Notes under the pieces: model-generated | The model's input: only the letters and a program-made list of their open reading frames with translations | Databases searched by the model: none | Told to the model about the DNA's origin: nothing | Shown: piece after piece, positions 17,752-27,086 of the stretch | How positions within the stretch are numbered: position 1 is the first letter of the stretch | Layout: every line of letters starts with the position of its first letter | From: an uncultured Pelagibacteraceae bacterium | Lineage (GTDB): Bacteria; Pseudomonadota; Alphaproteobacteria; Pelagibacterales; Pelagibacteraceae | NCBI GenBank assembly: GCA_902551755.1 | Contig: CACDEB010000004.1 | Span: 1 to 64,000, forward strand | Reading direction: 5' to 3' | Length of the DNA: 64,000 nt | Position numbers and translations under genes: made by a program

Positions 17752-18075
17752 ATGAAATATATCAGCGAAAAAGAAAAAAAACTTGAAGACGCACTTAAGA
17801 AATTAAAAAAACTTGATCTAAAAAATGACCAGATATCTGGAGACATTAAAGAATTAGTTGATCAAAAAAATCAATTAGAAATTGAAAAAAATGAATTGGA
17901 AAAAAAATACAAAAATTTAAGTGATGAACACGGCAATCTTCAAGTCAAAATCAAACAAATGATGGTTGAAAAAAAAGAAGATAGAGTGAAAAGATTAGAG
18001 TTTGACGAAAAAATTGATGAATTAAATCAAGAAACAGATACTTTACTTGATGAGATTGAAAAATGGCGAATGTAA
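17752..18075 (+). CDS. Coiled-coil protein, candidate ZauP partner of ZapA
   Basis: A 107-residue, highly charged protein that is one long coiled coil, with repeated Leu/Ile/Met at heptad spacing and K/E/D in between, and no membrane segment. It overlaps the zapA start by 13 bases. In Caulobacter a conserved coiled-coil protein, ZauP, encoded beside zapA, works with ZapA to focus the FtsZ ring; position, size and composition match that role. The match is by context, since coiled coils carry little sequence signal. Confidence 0.6.
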   Translation: MKYISEKEKKLEDALKKLKKLDLKNDQISGDIKELVDQKNQLEIEKNELEKKYKNLSDEHGNLQVKIKQMMVEKKEDRVKRLEFDEKIDELNQETDTLLDEIEKWRM

Positions 18076-18500
18076 ATATCAAATTTAATGGAAAAGACTT
18101 TCTTCTTTCATGTGAAGATGGTCAAGAGGATCATCTTGAAGAGTTAGCAGCAAATTTAAACGATAAATTTGAAAAATTAAAAAATGACTTAGGAAATATA
18201 GGTGAAAATAAATTATTATTGATCACTGCTATTAAAGTGATGGATGAGTATTTTGATACCAAAAAAAATGTTGAAAAAAAAAAGGTAGAATTAACTAATC
18301 TCACTGAAAAATTTAAAGAACTGAAATCTCTTGTATACGGCTACAAGGATGAAAAAGAAGATGAAGCAACTAAATTAAACAATGATATCAACAACTTGCA
18401 AAAAGAGCTTGATAAAATAAACAATAATTATGATCAATTAATTTCTAACACTGCAAAAGAAATAGAGGAATTTGTTGAACGAGTTAATCTTAAAAATTAG
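18063..18500 (+). CDS. zapA: Cell division protein ZapA
   Basis: Starts MANVNIKFNGKDFLLSCEDGQ, followed by EELAANLNDKFEKLK and a helix with LLLITAIKVMDEYFD, the ZapA head domain that dimerises and binds FtsZ. From about residue 70 to 145 the chain is a long coiled coil, longer than E. coli ZapA (about 109 residues). It lies between the ZauP-like gene and 5-formyl-THF cyclo-ligase, a common alphaproteobacterial order. Confidence 0.88.
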   Translation: MANVNIKFNGKDFLLSCEDGQEDHLEELAANLNDKFEKLKNDLGNIGENKLLLITAIKVMDEYFDTKKNVEKKKVELTNLTEKFKELKSLVYGYKDEKEDEATKLNNDINNLQKELDKINNNYDQLISNTAKEIEEFVERVNLKN

Positions 18501-18508
18501 ATTTAGTA

Positions 18509-19051
18509 GTGAACAAATTTCAATTAAGAAAAAAAATATCTAAAATTCGATCAAAATTTGCTAAAAAAAAAATCCCAGTAAATTATGAGGCAATAATCAA
18601 ATTGATTGAGCAGAAATCTCCCAACAAAAAAATTGGATTGTATTATCCGTTTGGTGATGAGTTATCTACTTTAGAATTAATGAATCGATTAATTAGGAAA
18701 AAATTTATAATTTCTTTACCTATAATTAATAACAAATTTGAGATGTCTTTTTATAGCTGGAGTCCTAATGAGCCTTTAACAATAAACAGATTTGGTATCT
18801 TGGAGCCTTTTAAGGGAAAAAAAATAACTCCTTCTACATTAATAATTCCAATGTTAGCTTTTGACTCTAACTTAAATAGACTTGGTTATGGAGGAGGTTT
18901 CTATGACAGGTTTATTCAAAAAATTGAGAAACAAAATAACTGTGTTAAAATCGGACTTGCTCTTTCTTGTCAAAAAATTAATAAAGTGCCAGTTGATAAA
19001 CATGATAAGAAAATGGATTTCATAATTACCGAAAAAAGAATTTATAAATGA
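18509..19051 (+). CDS. fau: 5-formyltetrahydrofolate cyclo-ligase
   Basis: A 180-residue ATP-dependent enzyme that recycles 5-formyl-THF to 5,10-methenyl-THF. IGLYYPFGDELSTLELM and MSFYSWSPNEPL are in the usual places, and LAFDSNLNRLGYGGGFYDRF is the strong nucleotide/phosphate signature. It starts with GTG 8 bases after zapA. Many bacteria have 6S RNA between these two genes; here there is no room for it. Confidence 0.93.
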   Translation: MNKFQLRKKISKIRSKFAKKKIPVNYEAIIKLIEQKSPNKKIGLYYPFGDELSTLELMNRLIRKKFIISLPIINNKFEMSFYSWSPNEPLTINRFGILEPFKGKKITPSTLIIPMLAFDSNLNRLGYGGGFYDRFIQKIEKQNNCVKIGLALSCQKINKVPVDKHDKKMDFIITEKRIYK

Positions 19052-19857
19052 AAATTTTATTTTTAGGCGATATTGTAGGACCATCGGGTTGTATGGTTGT
19101 AAAAAAATATCTTAAGAAGATTGTTGAGGAAAATAAAATTAATTTTGTGATAGCAAATGGTGAAAACGCAGCTCATAACGGAGTAGGTATTACAAAAGAT
19201 GTTTTAGACAATTTAATTAAATTTGGAATAAATGTACTCACAACTGGGAATCATGTTTGGGATCATAAAGAAACTTTAAAGCTCGTTGAGGATGACAGTA
19301 GACTTCTTAGACCATTTAATTTAATTGGAGTCTCACCAGGAAAAGGATTTGAAATTTATCAAACATCAAAAAAAAATTTTAAAATAGGTGTACTAAATTT
19401 AATGGGAAATGTTTTTATGAGGAAAAGTGAAGATGTTTTTAAAACAGCTGAAAATTTTCAAAAAAAATACCAACTAAAAAAAGATTATGACTTTTTAGTA
19501 GTCGACTTACATTGTGAAACTACTTCAGAAAAAATGGCAATGGGACATTTGTTTGATAGTAAAGCAACTTTAGTTACTGGTACTCACACGCACATTCCAA
19601 CAAATGACGCAAGAGTTTTAAAAGGTGGGACTGCGTATATCACAGACTCCGGAATGTGTGGTGACTACGACTCAGTAATTGGGATGAATAAAGAAAATTC
19701 ATTAAAAAGATTCTTTAAACAAGATTCTGAAAAACATTATCCATCTTTAGGGGATGGTTCTTTATCGGGCGTTATGGTAGATTGTGATGAAACTACAGGA
19801 CTAGCTAAAAATATTAATAGTATAATTGTTGGGGGTGTTTTAAATAACTCAAAATAA
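19048..19857 (+). CDS. TIGR00282/YmdB family metallophosphoesterase
   Basis: A 269-residue calcineurin-like phosphoesterase. The metal ligands appear as ILFLGDIVGPSG, ANGENAAHNGVGIT, TTGNHVWD, VVDLHCETTSEK and TGTHTHIPTND. In Bacillus, YmdB cleaves cyclic nucleotides and affects RNA turnover, but the substrate in alphaproteobacteria is not settled. The start overlaps the cyclo-ligase stop by 4 bases and it ends one base before yebC. Confidence 0.9.
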   Translation: MKILFLGDIVGPSGCMVVKKYLKKIVEENKINFVIANGENAAHNGVGITKDVLDNLIKFGINVLTTGNHVWDHKETLKLVEDDSRLLRPFNLIGVSPGKGFEIYQTSKKNFKIGVLNLMGNVFMRKSEDVFKTAENFQKKYQLKKDYDFLVVDLHCETTSEKMAMGHLFDSKATLVTGTHTHIPTNDARVLKGGTAYITDSGMCGDYDSVIGMNKENSLKRFFKQDSEKHYPSLGDGSLSGVMVDCDETTGLAKNINSIIVGGVLNNSK

Positions 19858-19858
19858 T

Positions 19859-20581
19859 ATGGCGGGGCATTCTCATTGGGCTGGTATAAAACATAAAAAA
19901 GGTAGAGCAGATAAAGAAAGATCAAAAATTTTTTCCAAACTTTCCAGGGAAATTACTGTAGCTGCTAAACTTGGAGATAAAGATCCTTTAATGAACCCGA
20001 GACTTAGATCTGCTATTCAAGCAGCAAGATCTTCAAACATGCCAAAAGATAACATCGAGAGAGCCATTGATAAATCAAAATCATTAAATCAATCAAATTT
20101 TGAAAAGATAAGATACGAAGGTTTTGGTAAAGATAAAGTTGCAATAATTGTTGAGGCACTTACAGATAACAAAAATAGAACTGCCTCAAAATTAAGAACA
20201 ATTTTTCAAAAAAATGGTGGTAATTTGGGCACCCAAGGTTCTGCAGCTCACAATTTTAAACAAATTGGCGTAATTAGAATAGACATAAATGAAATTAAAG
20301 ACGATAAAATTTTTGAACTTGCAATTGATGCTGGTGCAGAGGAATGCTTTTCCTTTGAAAATTTTCATGAGATACATTGCAGTTTTGAAGATATTTATTC
20401 TATAAAAAAAAAAATTGAGTCTCATGTTGAAAATTTTATATCTACAGATATTGAATGGATTCCACTAAACAAGGTTTCCAGCGTAGAAGAGAATAAAGAA
20501 GACATAAAAAAACTTATAGAATTATTAGATGATGACGATGATGTTCAAAGGGTTTACTCAAATTTTGGGGAAGAAGATTAA
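19859..20581 (+). CDS. yebC: YebC/PmpR family protein
   Basis: A 240-residue protein starting MAGHSHWAGIKHKKGRADK, the near-invariant family N-terminus, with SSNMPKDNIERAID and an acidic C-terminus (DDDDDV). Members were named transcriptional regulators; recent work ties some to relief of ribosome stalling at proline stretches, which would complement EF-P. Upstream of ruvC as in most proteobacteria. Confidence 0.95.
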   Translation: MAGHSHWAGIKHKKGRADKERSKIFSKLSREITVAAKLGDKDPLMNPRLRSAIQAARSSNMPKDNIERAIDKSKSLNQSNFEKIRYEGFGKDKVAIIVEALTDNKNRTASKLRTIFQKNGGNLGTQGSAAHNFKQIGVIRIDINEIKDDKIFELAIDAGAEECFSFENFHEIHCSFEDIYSIKKKIESHVENFISTDIEWIPLNKVSSVEENKEDIKKLIELLDDDDDVQRVYSNFGEED

Positions 20582-20584
20582 GTA

Positions 20585-21073
20585 ATGTTAATAATTGGAA
20601 TAGATCCCGGGATTAATGGTGCTATATGCTTATTCAAAGATGGAAAGATAGTGGATGTATTTGAAATGCCAAAAATGGCTGTAGGAAAAAAAAATAAATC
20701 CCAAGTTAATGCCTCTCAAATATTTAACGAAATTCAAAAAGCTGTAGAAGGAGAAGATAAGACAAAAGTAATAGCTGTGATCGAGCAAGTTTCTGCAATG
20801 CCAGGACAAGGAGTTACTAGCATGTTTAATTTCGGACAGTCTTTTGGAGTATTAAAAGGAATTTTTTCTGCAATGCAAATTCCAATGGATTTTGTTTCGC
20901 CAGTTAAATGGAAAAAATTCTTTAATTTGATAAATACAAACAAAGACGCAAGCAGGACAAAAGCTATTGAAATTTATCCATACTTTTCCTCAAAATTGTC
21001 AAAAAAAAAAGATGCCAATAAAGCGGATGCTATACTAATTTCCAGTTTTTATTACCAAAACGCTAAATATTAG
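20585..21073 (+). CDS. ruvC: RuvC-like Holliday junction resolvase, MOC1/phage-type
   Basis: A 162-residue RNase H-fold nuclease. The acidic residues are in place: D7 in IIGIDPG, E67 in AVIEQV, and D143/D148 in KKDANKADAILI. However, the middle reads SAMPGQGVTSMFNFGQSFG followed by VSPVKWKKFF and KDASRTKAIEIYP. These blocks are what I recall from phage RuvC-like proteins and plant MOC1 resolvase, not from E. coli RuvC. It sits at the canonical ruvC place after yebC, but ruvA, ruvB and ybgC are missing before tolQ. Likely resolves recombination junctions. Confidence 0.82.
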   Translation: MLIIGIDPGINGAICLFKDGKIVDVFEMPKMAVGKKNKSQVNASQIFNEIQKAVEGEDKTKVIAVIEQVSAMPGQGVTSMFNFGQSFGVLKGIFSAMQIPMDFVSPVKWKKFFNLINTNKDASRTKAIEIYPYFSSKLSKKKDANKADAILISSFYYQNAKY

Positions 21074-21129
21074 ATTTATTTGATCTCTCAGGTCAAATTG
21101 ATGACACATTTTAGTGTGAAAGATTTTTC

Positions 21130-21804
21130 ATGGAAGCCGATATAGCATCACAATCTGTTGGACTAGGAAGTTCTGTAGATTTCTCTTTATGGAGCCTATT
21201 TCTCAGAGCAGACATAATTGTAAAATCAGTTATCGTTTTGTTAATTGCAGCATCAATTTATACTTGGGCGATAATTATAGAAAAATTCAAATTATTTAAA
21301 AAAATAAATTTATCAACCCAAGAGTTTGAAGAAAAATTTTGGAAATCAAGATCTGCCGAAAGTTTCTATAACAATTTACCAGCAAATATTGATGACCCAA
21401 TGTCAAATGTTTTTAAAAAGACCATGCAAGTTGTTCTTAAATCAAGATCTAGAAGTAATTTAAATGAAAAGCTTTCAGGTTTATTAGAGTCTAATATAGA
21501 AAATGAAGTTAACAAGCTTGAAAAAAATTATTCATTTTTAGCCACTGTAGGTTCAACAGCACCGTTTATTGGTTTGTTTGGAACAGTTTGGGGAATTATG
21601 AATTCGTTTCAGTCAATTGCAGTTTCAAGAAACACTAGTTTAGCTATTGTCGCGCCAGGTATTGCTGAAGCATTATTTGCAACAGCCCTTGGCCTCTTAG
21701 CAGCTATACCTGCGGTTGTAGCTTATAACAAATTTAATAACGACTCAAAAAAATATTCTCAAAGATTAGAAAATTTTGCCAAAAGATTTATCTCTACTAT
21801 TTAA
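21130..21804 (+). CDS. tolQ: Tol-Pal system proton channel subunit TolQ
   Basis: A 224-residue inner membrane protein of the MotA/TolQ/ExbB family with three helices (around residues 30-48, 135-155 and 170-195). FLATVGSTAPFIGLFGTVWG and GIAEALFATALGLLAAIPAV are the conserved transmembrane blocks. With TolR it harvests proton motive force to keep the outer membrane attached during division. First gene of tolQRAB-pal-cpoB. Confidence 0.95.
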   Translation: MEADIASQSVGLGSSVDFSLWSLFLRADIIVKSVIVLLIAASIYTWAIIIEKFKLFKKINLSTQEFEEKFWKSRSAESFYNNLPANIDDPMSNVFKKTMQVVLKSRSRSNLNEKLSGLLESNIENEVNKLEKNYSFLATVGSTAPFIGLFGTVWGIMNSFQSIAVSRNTSLAIVAPGIAEALFATALGLLAAIPAVVAYNKFNNDSKKYSQRLENFAKRFISTI

Positions 21805-21807
21805 CTA

Positions 21808-22224
21808 ATGGCTTTTAATTTAAAAAATAAATCTAAAGATCCAATAAGTGAAATAAATGTAACACCATTTGTTGATGTTATGTTGGTTCTTTTAATTGTG
21901 TTTATGGTCACAGCTCCATTATTAACAGTCGGTGTTCAAGTAGATCTACCAGAAAGTTCAGCTGACTCTCTTCCTGAGGAACAAGAGCCACTAACTTTAA
22001 GTATAAATTCAAAAGGAGAGATTTTTATTCAAGAATCAAAAGTTGAGTTTGATAACGTAATTGCCAAAATATTAGCCGTTTCAAAAAATAGGACAGATAC
22101 AAGAATATATGTAAGGGGCGACAAGACAATCAATTATGGAAGAGTTCTAGAAGTTATGGGGATGCTTTCTGGTTCAGGATTTACAAAAGTAGCGCTTATT
22201 TCAGAACCTTATAAAGAGAGGTGA
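21808..22224 (+). CDS. tolR: Tol-Pal system protein TolR
   Basis: A 138-residue ExbD/TolR protein. A single helix holds EINVTPFVDVMLVLLIVF with the membrane aspartate used in proton transfer, followed by a periplasmic domain ending in GRVLEVMGMLSGSGFTKVAL. It begins 3 bases after tolQ. Confidence 0.94.
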   Translation: MAFNLKNKSKDPISEINVTPFVDVMLVLLIVFMVTAPLLTVGVQVDLPESSADSLPEEQEPLTLSINSKGEIFIQESKVEFDNVIAKILAVSKNRTDTRIYVRGDKTINYGRVLEVMGMLSGSGFTKVALISEPYKER

Positions 22225-22230
22225 TCGATA

Positions 22231-23043
22231 GTGGCTAATAATATTATTATATCATCTTTACTTCATTTATTTCTTATAATTATAACAGCATTGAGCCTTC
22301 CTTTTTTAGCAAAAAAACCAATAGATCTTCCGCCAATTATTTCAATAGAACTTATTCAAATTACTGATAAAACATCTATACCTTATGCTCCTAAGGCGAA
22401 AAAGATTATTGAGGAAATAAAGAAGAAAGAAAAAGAAAAACTTGTTTCTGAGCAAGCTCCCCCTAAAAAAGTTAAAAAAGAAAAACCAGATGCAATACCA
22501 TTGCCGGATCAACAAAAAAATATTGTAAAAAAACCAGAAGAGGATAAACAAAACCCAGAAAAAATTGATGATGAAATTAAACAAGTTTCAGAATTTGAAA
22601 AAAAAGAATTATTTGATCCAAATAATATTGCAGCGTTAATTGATAAATCAAAAGAAGAAACTGCAGAGATGATTAAAAGTGATAATAAGATAACTCAATC
22701 ACAGAGAAAAAGTGTTATTTCTTCAGGATTGACCTTAAATGAGGAAGATGCTCTTAAAGCCCAAATTTTTGGATGCTGGAGTATCCCATTGGGATTACCT
22801 TATAATGAAGATCTTCTTGTAAGAATTAAAATTAATTTAAAACCCGATGGTACAATTATTAACTCTGAAATACTTGACCATGCCAGAATGAATAAACCAG
22901 GACAAGGTTTCTATAAAGTTTTGGCAGAAAGTGCTCTAAGAGCAATTAGATTGTGTCAGCCCTTAAGAGTTCCAACTACAGGTTATGAGAGATGGAAAGA
23001 AATTCAATTAAATTTTGATGCTAGGGAGATGCTTCAAGGATGA
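22231..23043 (+). CDS. tolA: Tol-Pal system protein TolA (TonB-like)
   Basis: A 270-residue protein with a GTG start at 22231. One N-terminal helix (about residues 3-24) anchors it in the inner membrane, then a Lys/Glu/Pro-rich extended region (about 45-160) spans the periplasm, and a C-terminal domain follows with [20 protein letters not shown] and [15 protein letters not shown]. It bridges TolQR to Pal. The middle region is much shorter than in E. coli TolA (421 residues), in line with genome reduction. Its last 4 bases overlap tolB. Confidence 0.88.
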   Translation: MANNIIISSLLHLFLIIITALSLPFLAKKPIDLPPIISIELIQITDKTSIPYAPKAKKIIEEIKKKEKEKLVSEQAPPKKVKKEKPDAIPLPDQQKNIVKKPEEDKQNPEKIDDEIKQVSEFEKKELFDPNNIAALIDKSKEETAEMIKSDNKITQSQRKSVISSGLTLNEEDALKAQIFGCWSIPLGLPYNEDLLVRIKINLKPDGTIINSEILDHARMNKPGQGFYKVLAESALRAIRLCQPLRVPTTGYERWKEIQLNFDAREMLQG

Positions 23044-24389
23044 AAAGAATTATTTTTTTAATATATATTTGTTTGTTTATTTTTAATTGGGGTAAAGCTT
23101 GGTCTCTTATAGAAGTAGACATTACCAGAGGTAATTTAAATCCTTTGCCACTAGCAGTATCGCCATTATCTGTTGATCAAAATTCTAAAGAAAAATTTAA
23201 AGATTTATTAAAACTTGAAGACATAGGTACAGAAATATCAAAAGTTGTTGAGAATAATTTAAGACAATCAGGTTTGTTCAATCCATTAGATCCAAAAGCT
23301 TTTCTACAAAAACCAGATATTGCTCATGTAAAACCAAGATTTGAAGATTGGGCGTTAATTAAAGCCCAAGCATTAATTACTGGAGAGGTAAAGATAGTTG
23401 ATGAGAAGCTTAGAGTTGAGTTTAGGTTATGGGATGTATTAGCCGGTAAAGAAATTATGGCGTTAGCTTTTACAACTGTCTCAGAAAACTGGAGAAGAGT
23501 TGGACATATAATTACCGATAAAGTTTACCAAAGGTTAACCGGTGAAAAAGGTTATTTTGATACTAGAATTATTTATGTTGCAGAAGAAGGACTTAAAACA
23601 AGTCGTATCAAGAAATTGGCAATTATGGATCAAGATGGATTTAACACCAAATACTTAACTTTAGGAAATGAATTAGTTTTAACACCAAGATTTAATCCAA
23701 CAAATCAAATGGTCACTTATTTATCTTATTTTAAAAATCTGCCTAGAGTGTATTTACTAGATATTGAAACTGGAATACAAGAAGTTGTTGGTGACTTTCC
23801 TGGTATGACATTTGCTCCACGTTTCTCTCCTGATGGAAAAAAAATTATTATGAGTTTTGCTAAAGATGGAAACTCAGATATTTATACTATGGACCTTGAA
23901 AGTAGAGAGGTTGAAAAAATCACAAACCATCCATCAATTGATACATCACCATCATATTCTCCAGACGGTAAATATATTTGCTTTAATTCAGATAGAAGTG
24001 GGTATCAGCAAATCTATGTAATGAGAAGTGATGGTTCAAAAGTTAAAAGGATATCTTTTGGAAATGGTCTTTACGGAACACCCGTGTGGTCTCCAAGAGG
24101 TGATTTGATAGCTTTTACAAAGCTTCATAAAGGAAAGTTTTATATTGGCGTAATGAGAACAGATGGAACTGGCGAAAGATTGCTTACAGAAAACTATTAT
24201 CAAGAAGCTCCTTCCTGGTCCCCTAATGGAAGAGTTTTAATTTTTTATAGAGAGACAAAATCAGACTCAGCAGGAAAAGGCTTTTCGGCTAAACTTTGGT
24301 CTATAGATCTTACTGGATATAACGAAAGAATGGTTAAAACCGAGACCGATGCTTCAGACCCATCTTGGTCGTCATTATTAACTGATTAA
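23040..24389 (+). CDS. tolB: Tol-Pal system periplasmic protein TolB
   Basis: A 449-residue protein with a cleavable signal peptide (about residues 1-22), an N-terminal alpha/beta domain and a six-blade beta-propeller. The blades show repeated motifs such as [30 protein letters not shown] and [10 protein letters not shown]. It binds Pal in the periplasm. The start overlaps tolA by 4 bases. Confidence 0.95.
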   Translation: MKRIIFLIYICLFIFNWGKAWSLIEVDITRGNLNPLPLAVSPLSVDQNSKEKFKDLLKLEDIGTEISKVVENNLRQSGLFNPLDPKAFLQKPDIAHVKPRFEDWALIKAQALITGEVKIVDEKLRVEFRLWDVLAGKEIMALAFTTVSENWRRVGHIITDKVYQRLTGEKGYFDTRIIYVAEEGLKTSRIKKLAIMDQDGFNTKYLTLGNELVLTPRFNPTNQMVTYLSYFKNLPRVYLLDIETGIQEVVGDFPGMTFAPRFSPDGKKIIMSFAKDGNSDIYTMDLESREVEKITNHPSIDTSPSYSPDGKYICFNSDRSGYQQIYVMRSDGSKVKRISFGNGLYGTPVWSPRGDLIAFTKLHKGKFYIGVMRTDGTGERLLTENYYQEAPSWSPNGRVLIFYRETKSDSAGKGFSAKLWSIDLTGYNERMVKTETDASDPSWSSLLTD

Positions 24390-24489
24390 TTATGGTATTT
24401 TCAAAAAAAATTAATAATTCCTTGATTTTTGAGCTTGAAAGATCTATCTAGTTGTGAAAAAGTACAAAATTAACTTTTAAGGAGCAGTA
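24390..24489 (+). promoter_or_regulatory. tolB-pal spacer with strong ribosome-binding site
   Basis: This is a 100-base gap, wide for this genome, ending in AAGGAG at 24479-24484, five bases before the pal ATG. Few genes here have so good a Shine-Dalgarno sequence, so pal is probably translated much more than tolB and may have its own promoter. I see no clear -35/-10 pair. Confidence 0.4.
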
Positions 24490-24963
24490 ATGAGTTTAAA
24501 CAAAATTTTTAGAAATACTTTGCTAGTATTTTTTGCAAGTATTCTATTATCTGCATGTGCTGTAAAAACTACAGGCAAAATGCAAGGTGACGTATACACT
24601 GGAAAAGACACAGTTGAGTATTTAGCTTCAGGTGTGCCAGACAGAGTTTTCTTCGCAACTAATGAAACAGTTTTAACTACTGCTTCAAGAGAAACATTAA
24701 GAAAACAAGCATCATGGTTAAGAAAAAATTCAAAAATAAATGTAGTTCTTGAAGGTCATGCTGACGAAAGAGGTACAAGAGAATATAACTTAGCTTTAGG
24801 TGAGAGAAGAGCTAACGCAGCTAAAGATTATTTAATGACTTATGGAATATCTGGAAATAGAATTTCAGTAATAAGTTATGGAAAAGAAAGACCGGTTGAC
24901 TCTGGTTCAAATCCTTTAGCTTGGTCAAAAAATAGAAGATCAGTAACAGTAAAAGCTAACTAA
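24490..24963 (+). CDS. pal: Peptidoglycan-associated lipoprotein Pal
   Basis: A 157-residue outer membrane lipoprotein. The lipobox LLSAC places the lipidated cysteine at C23, followed by Ala, so it should be sorted to the outer membrane. The OmpA-like domain holds VVLEGHADERGTREYNLALG and RRANAAKDYL, which bind peptidoglycan. It has its own strong ribosome-binding site and is followed by a clear terminator. Confidence 0.96.
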   Translation: MSLNKIFRNTLLVFFASILLSACAVKTTGKMQGDVYTGKDTVEYLASGVPDRVFFATNETVLTTASRETLRKQASWLRKNSKINVVLEGHADERGTREYNLALGERRANAAKDYLMTYGISGNRISVISYGKERPVDSGSNPLAWSKNRRSVTVKAN

Positions 24964-24978
24964 TAATTTACAAATTCA

Positions 24979-25014
24979 GACCCCAATAACATACGTTGTT
25001 GGGGTCTTTTTTTT
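24979..25014 (+). terminator. Rho-independent terminator after pal
   Basis: 12-base stem (24979-24990 with 24995-25006, one G-U pair), loop ATAC, then eight T. It is one of only two convincing intrinsic terminators in the window. Confidence 0.92.
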
Positions 25015-25041
25015 GCCATCATTATAGATAGAAATTAACTA

Positions 25042-26001
25042 ATGAAATTTTTAGAGTATATTAATAAAAATATATTATTTTTAATAATATTTATTTTTTC
25101 AACTATTTCTTTTGTCAATGCAGAAGAAACAGAAACTTTAGAAGTAATAAAAACATTACAAAAAGATTTAAAAACTCTAGAAAAAGCTGTTTACTCACAG
25201 TCTTCAGAAATAATTACAGCTAACAAAACAAAATTAAGTTCAAATGATGAAGATGTGCTTACAAGACATTTATTAAAATTGTCTGAGATAGAAAAACAAT
25301 TTCAAGATTTGACAAATAAATTTGAAGAAATAAATTTTAAAATCGATAAATTATCAAGCAGATTATCAAAAGTTCAAGCAGATAATCAATTAAGGTTCCA
25401 AAATTTAGAGGGTGAGGACATTGATAAAAAAGTTACATCTAAGAAAAAAATCTTACCTGGCTCTTCTCAACCACAAGATCTTGGTGCAGTATCTTACAAA
25501 TCATCAGAAACAAATGAATTAACACAACAAACTCAATCAATAGATACAACTGGAACAGTCATAACAGAAAAATTTGTGTCAGAAGAAAAAATCTTACCTA
25601 ATGATAAACCAGACAAACAATACGAGTTTGCCACTAGCTTTTTAAAACAAGGAGACTACACGACTGCAGAGAGAGCGCTTAGAGAATTTGTAATGACAAA
25701 TCCTGAACATAAAATGGCAGGTAGCGCACAATATTGGTATGCTGAAACATTTAGAATTAGACAACTTTATACAGATGCTGCTTCTGCTTACCTAGAAGGT
25801 TATCAAAAATATCCTAAAAGTGAAAAAGCAGCTATAAATTTACTTAAGCTTGGAGTATCATTAGTGCAAATTGGAGAAAAAGATCAAGGGTGTTTAATGA
25901 TTACGGGAGTTAAAAAAGAATATCCTGATGCAAAACAATCAGTTCTTCAAAAAGCAAAATATGAAGAAAAAAAGTTCGAGTGTAAAAAGAAAAAATCTTA
26001 A
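25042..26001 (+). CDS. cpoB: Cell division coordinator CpoB (YbgF)
   Basis: A 319-residue periplasmic protein. A signal peptide covers about residues 1-28, a coiled coil around residues 60-125 should trimerise, a Gln/Ser/Thr-rich linker follows, and tetratricopeptide repeats fill the C-terminus from QYEFATSFLKQGDYTTAERA. CpoB links Tol-Pal to peptidoglycan synthesis at division. It lies behind the pal terminator, so it must be transcribed by read-through or its own promoter. Confidence 0.9.
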   Translation: MKFLEYINKNILFLIIFIFSTISFVNAEETETLEVIKTLQKDLKTLEKAVYSQSSEIITANKTKLSSNDEDVLTRHLLKLSEIEKQFQDLTNKFEEINFKIDKLSSRLSKVQADNQLRFQNLEGEDIDKKVTSKKKILPGSSQPQDLGAVSYKSSETNELTQQTQSIDTTGTVITEKFVSEEKILPNDKPDKQYEFATSFLKQGDYTTAERALREFVMTNPEHKMAGSAQYWYAETFRIRQLYTDAASAYLEGYQKYPKSEKAAINLLKLGVSLVQIGEKDQGCLMITGVKKEYPDAKQSVLQKAKYEEKKFECKKKKS

Positions 26002-27025
26002 AAATTCAATTTTTAGTAATCAAATAAAAGATAAAAGAATAAAAAAAATCTATCAAAGATTTGAATTTTTAATTAATCAAAAAGAATTTAAAGGTTATTT
26101 GGTTGCAGTATCTGGGGGCGCGGATAGCCTAGCTTTAGCATACCTCTCAAAATGCTATCAAATCAAAAATAAAAATAAGAATTTTCATTATGTCCATGTA
26201 GATCATAAGTTAAGAGATACATCTTCAAATGAGGCCCAGATTTTAAAAAAGATCTTAAGAAAATTTAAAATTGAGTGCAAGATAATTACGTGGAAAAAAA
26301 AGACAAATACTAAAAAAACTCAATCAGAGTCTAGAGATTACAGATTTAAGGTATTTGATGGTTTTTGCAAAACAAAAAAAATTAATACATTATTATTAGG
26401 CCACCATTTTGATGATTTTCAAGAAAATTTCTTCATCAGATTATTAAGGGGCTCTGGTCTTAAGGGACTAGTATCCTTTTATAATTATAGAAATTTGCAA
26501 AGAAATAATATTAATATTGTTAGACCATTACTTGATTTTTCAAAAGAAGATTTATTGTACGTGACTAAAAAAACCTTTAACTTCTATATAGATGATCCAT
26601 CAAATAGAAGCTTAGAATATTTGAGATCGCGAGTAAGATTTATGATCAATAATCTAAAAAAAAATGGACTTGATGAAAAAAAGTTTAAAATGACTTTCGA
26701 AAATTTAATATCCTCGAATAACTCAATTGAATTATTCGTACAAAAAAATATCAGTGAGAATTCTTATATCAGTCCGTCAAAAAATAATAATAATAAAGCA
26801 CTCTTATCTTTAAAGTTTTTTAGTGGTACTGATGAAATAATTTTAAGGTCCTTTACAAAAATTTTACAAGATATTAGCGGCAGATATTTTCCCGCTAGAG
26901 GCAAGGGTGTCTCAAGGATTATTCATCAAATTAAACAAAAATCCTTGATCAAAACAACTATAGGAGGATGTGTTATTGAAAAAATAGAGAATTCAGTAGT
27001 TATTTCTAAGGAAAACACAAAATAA
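25961..27025 (+). CDS. tilS: tRNA(Ile)-lysidine synthase
   Basis: An N-type ATP pyrophosphatase that modifies C34 of tRNA-Ile(CAU) so it reads AUA. The PP-loop LVAVSGGADSLALAYL, followed by HVDHKLRDTSSNEA and LLGHHFDDFQENFFIRLLRGSG, is diagnostic. The chosen ATG at 25961 gives 354 residues and overlaps cpoB by 41 bases; another ATG at 25928 is less likely. The basic N-terminal extension before the PP-loop is unusually lysine-rich. The C-terminal TilS domains look shortened. Confidence 0.9.
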   Translation: MKKKSSSVKRKNLKNSIFSNQIKDKRIKKIYQRFEFLINQKEFKGYLVAVSGGADSLALAYLSKCYQIKNKNKNFHYVHVDHKLRDTSSNEAQILKKILRKFKIECKIITWKKKTNTKKTQSESRDYRFKVFDGFCKTKKINTLLLGHHFDDFQENFFIRLLRGSGLKGLVSFYNYRNLQRNNINIVRPLLDFSKEDLLYVTKKTFNFYIDDPSNRSLEYLRSRVRFMINNLKKNGLDEKKFKMTFENLISSNNSIELFVQKNISENSYISPSKNNNNKALLSLKFFSGTDEIILRSFTKILQDISGRYFPARGKGVSRIIHQIKQKSLIKTTIGGCVIEKIENSVVISKENTK

Positions 27026-27086
27026 ACTCATTTGTGTAACAATTTAGCACTTGTTAAATTTAGAATAATTCTTAACTTATAATATT

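Noticed and set aside
18480-18520. 6S RNA between zapA and 5-formyl-THF cyclo-ligase
   Set aside because: Commonly found at this place, but only 8 bases separate the two genes.
20585-21073. Prophage remnant because of phage-like RuvC
   Set aside because: The neighbours are core genes in standard order and no other phage gene, integrase or attachment repeat is visible.
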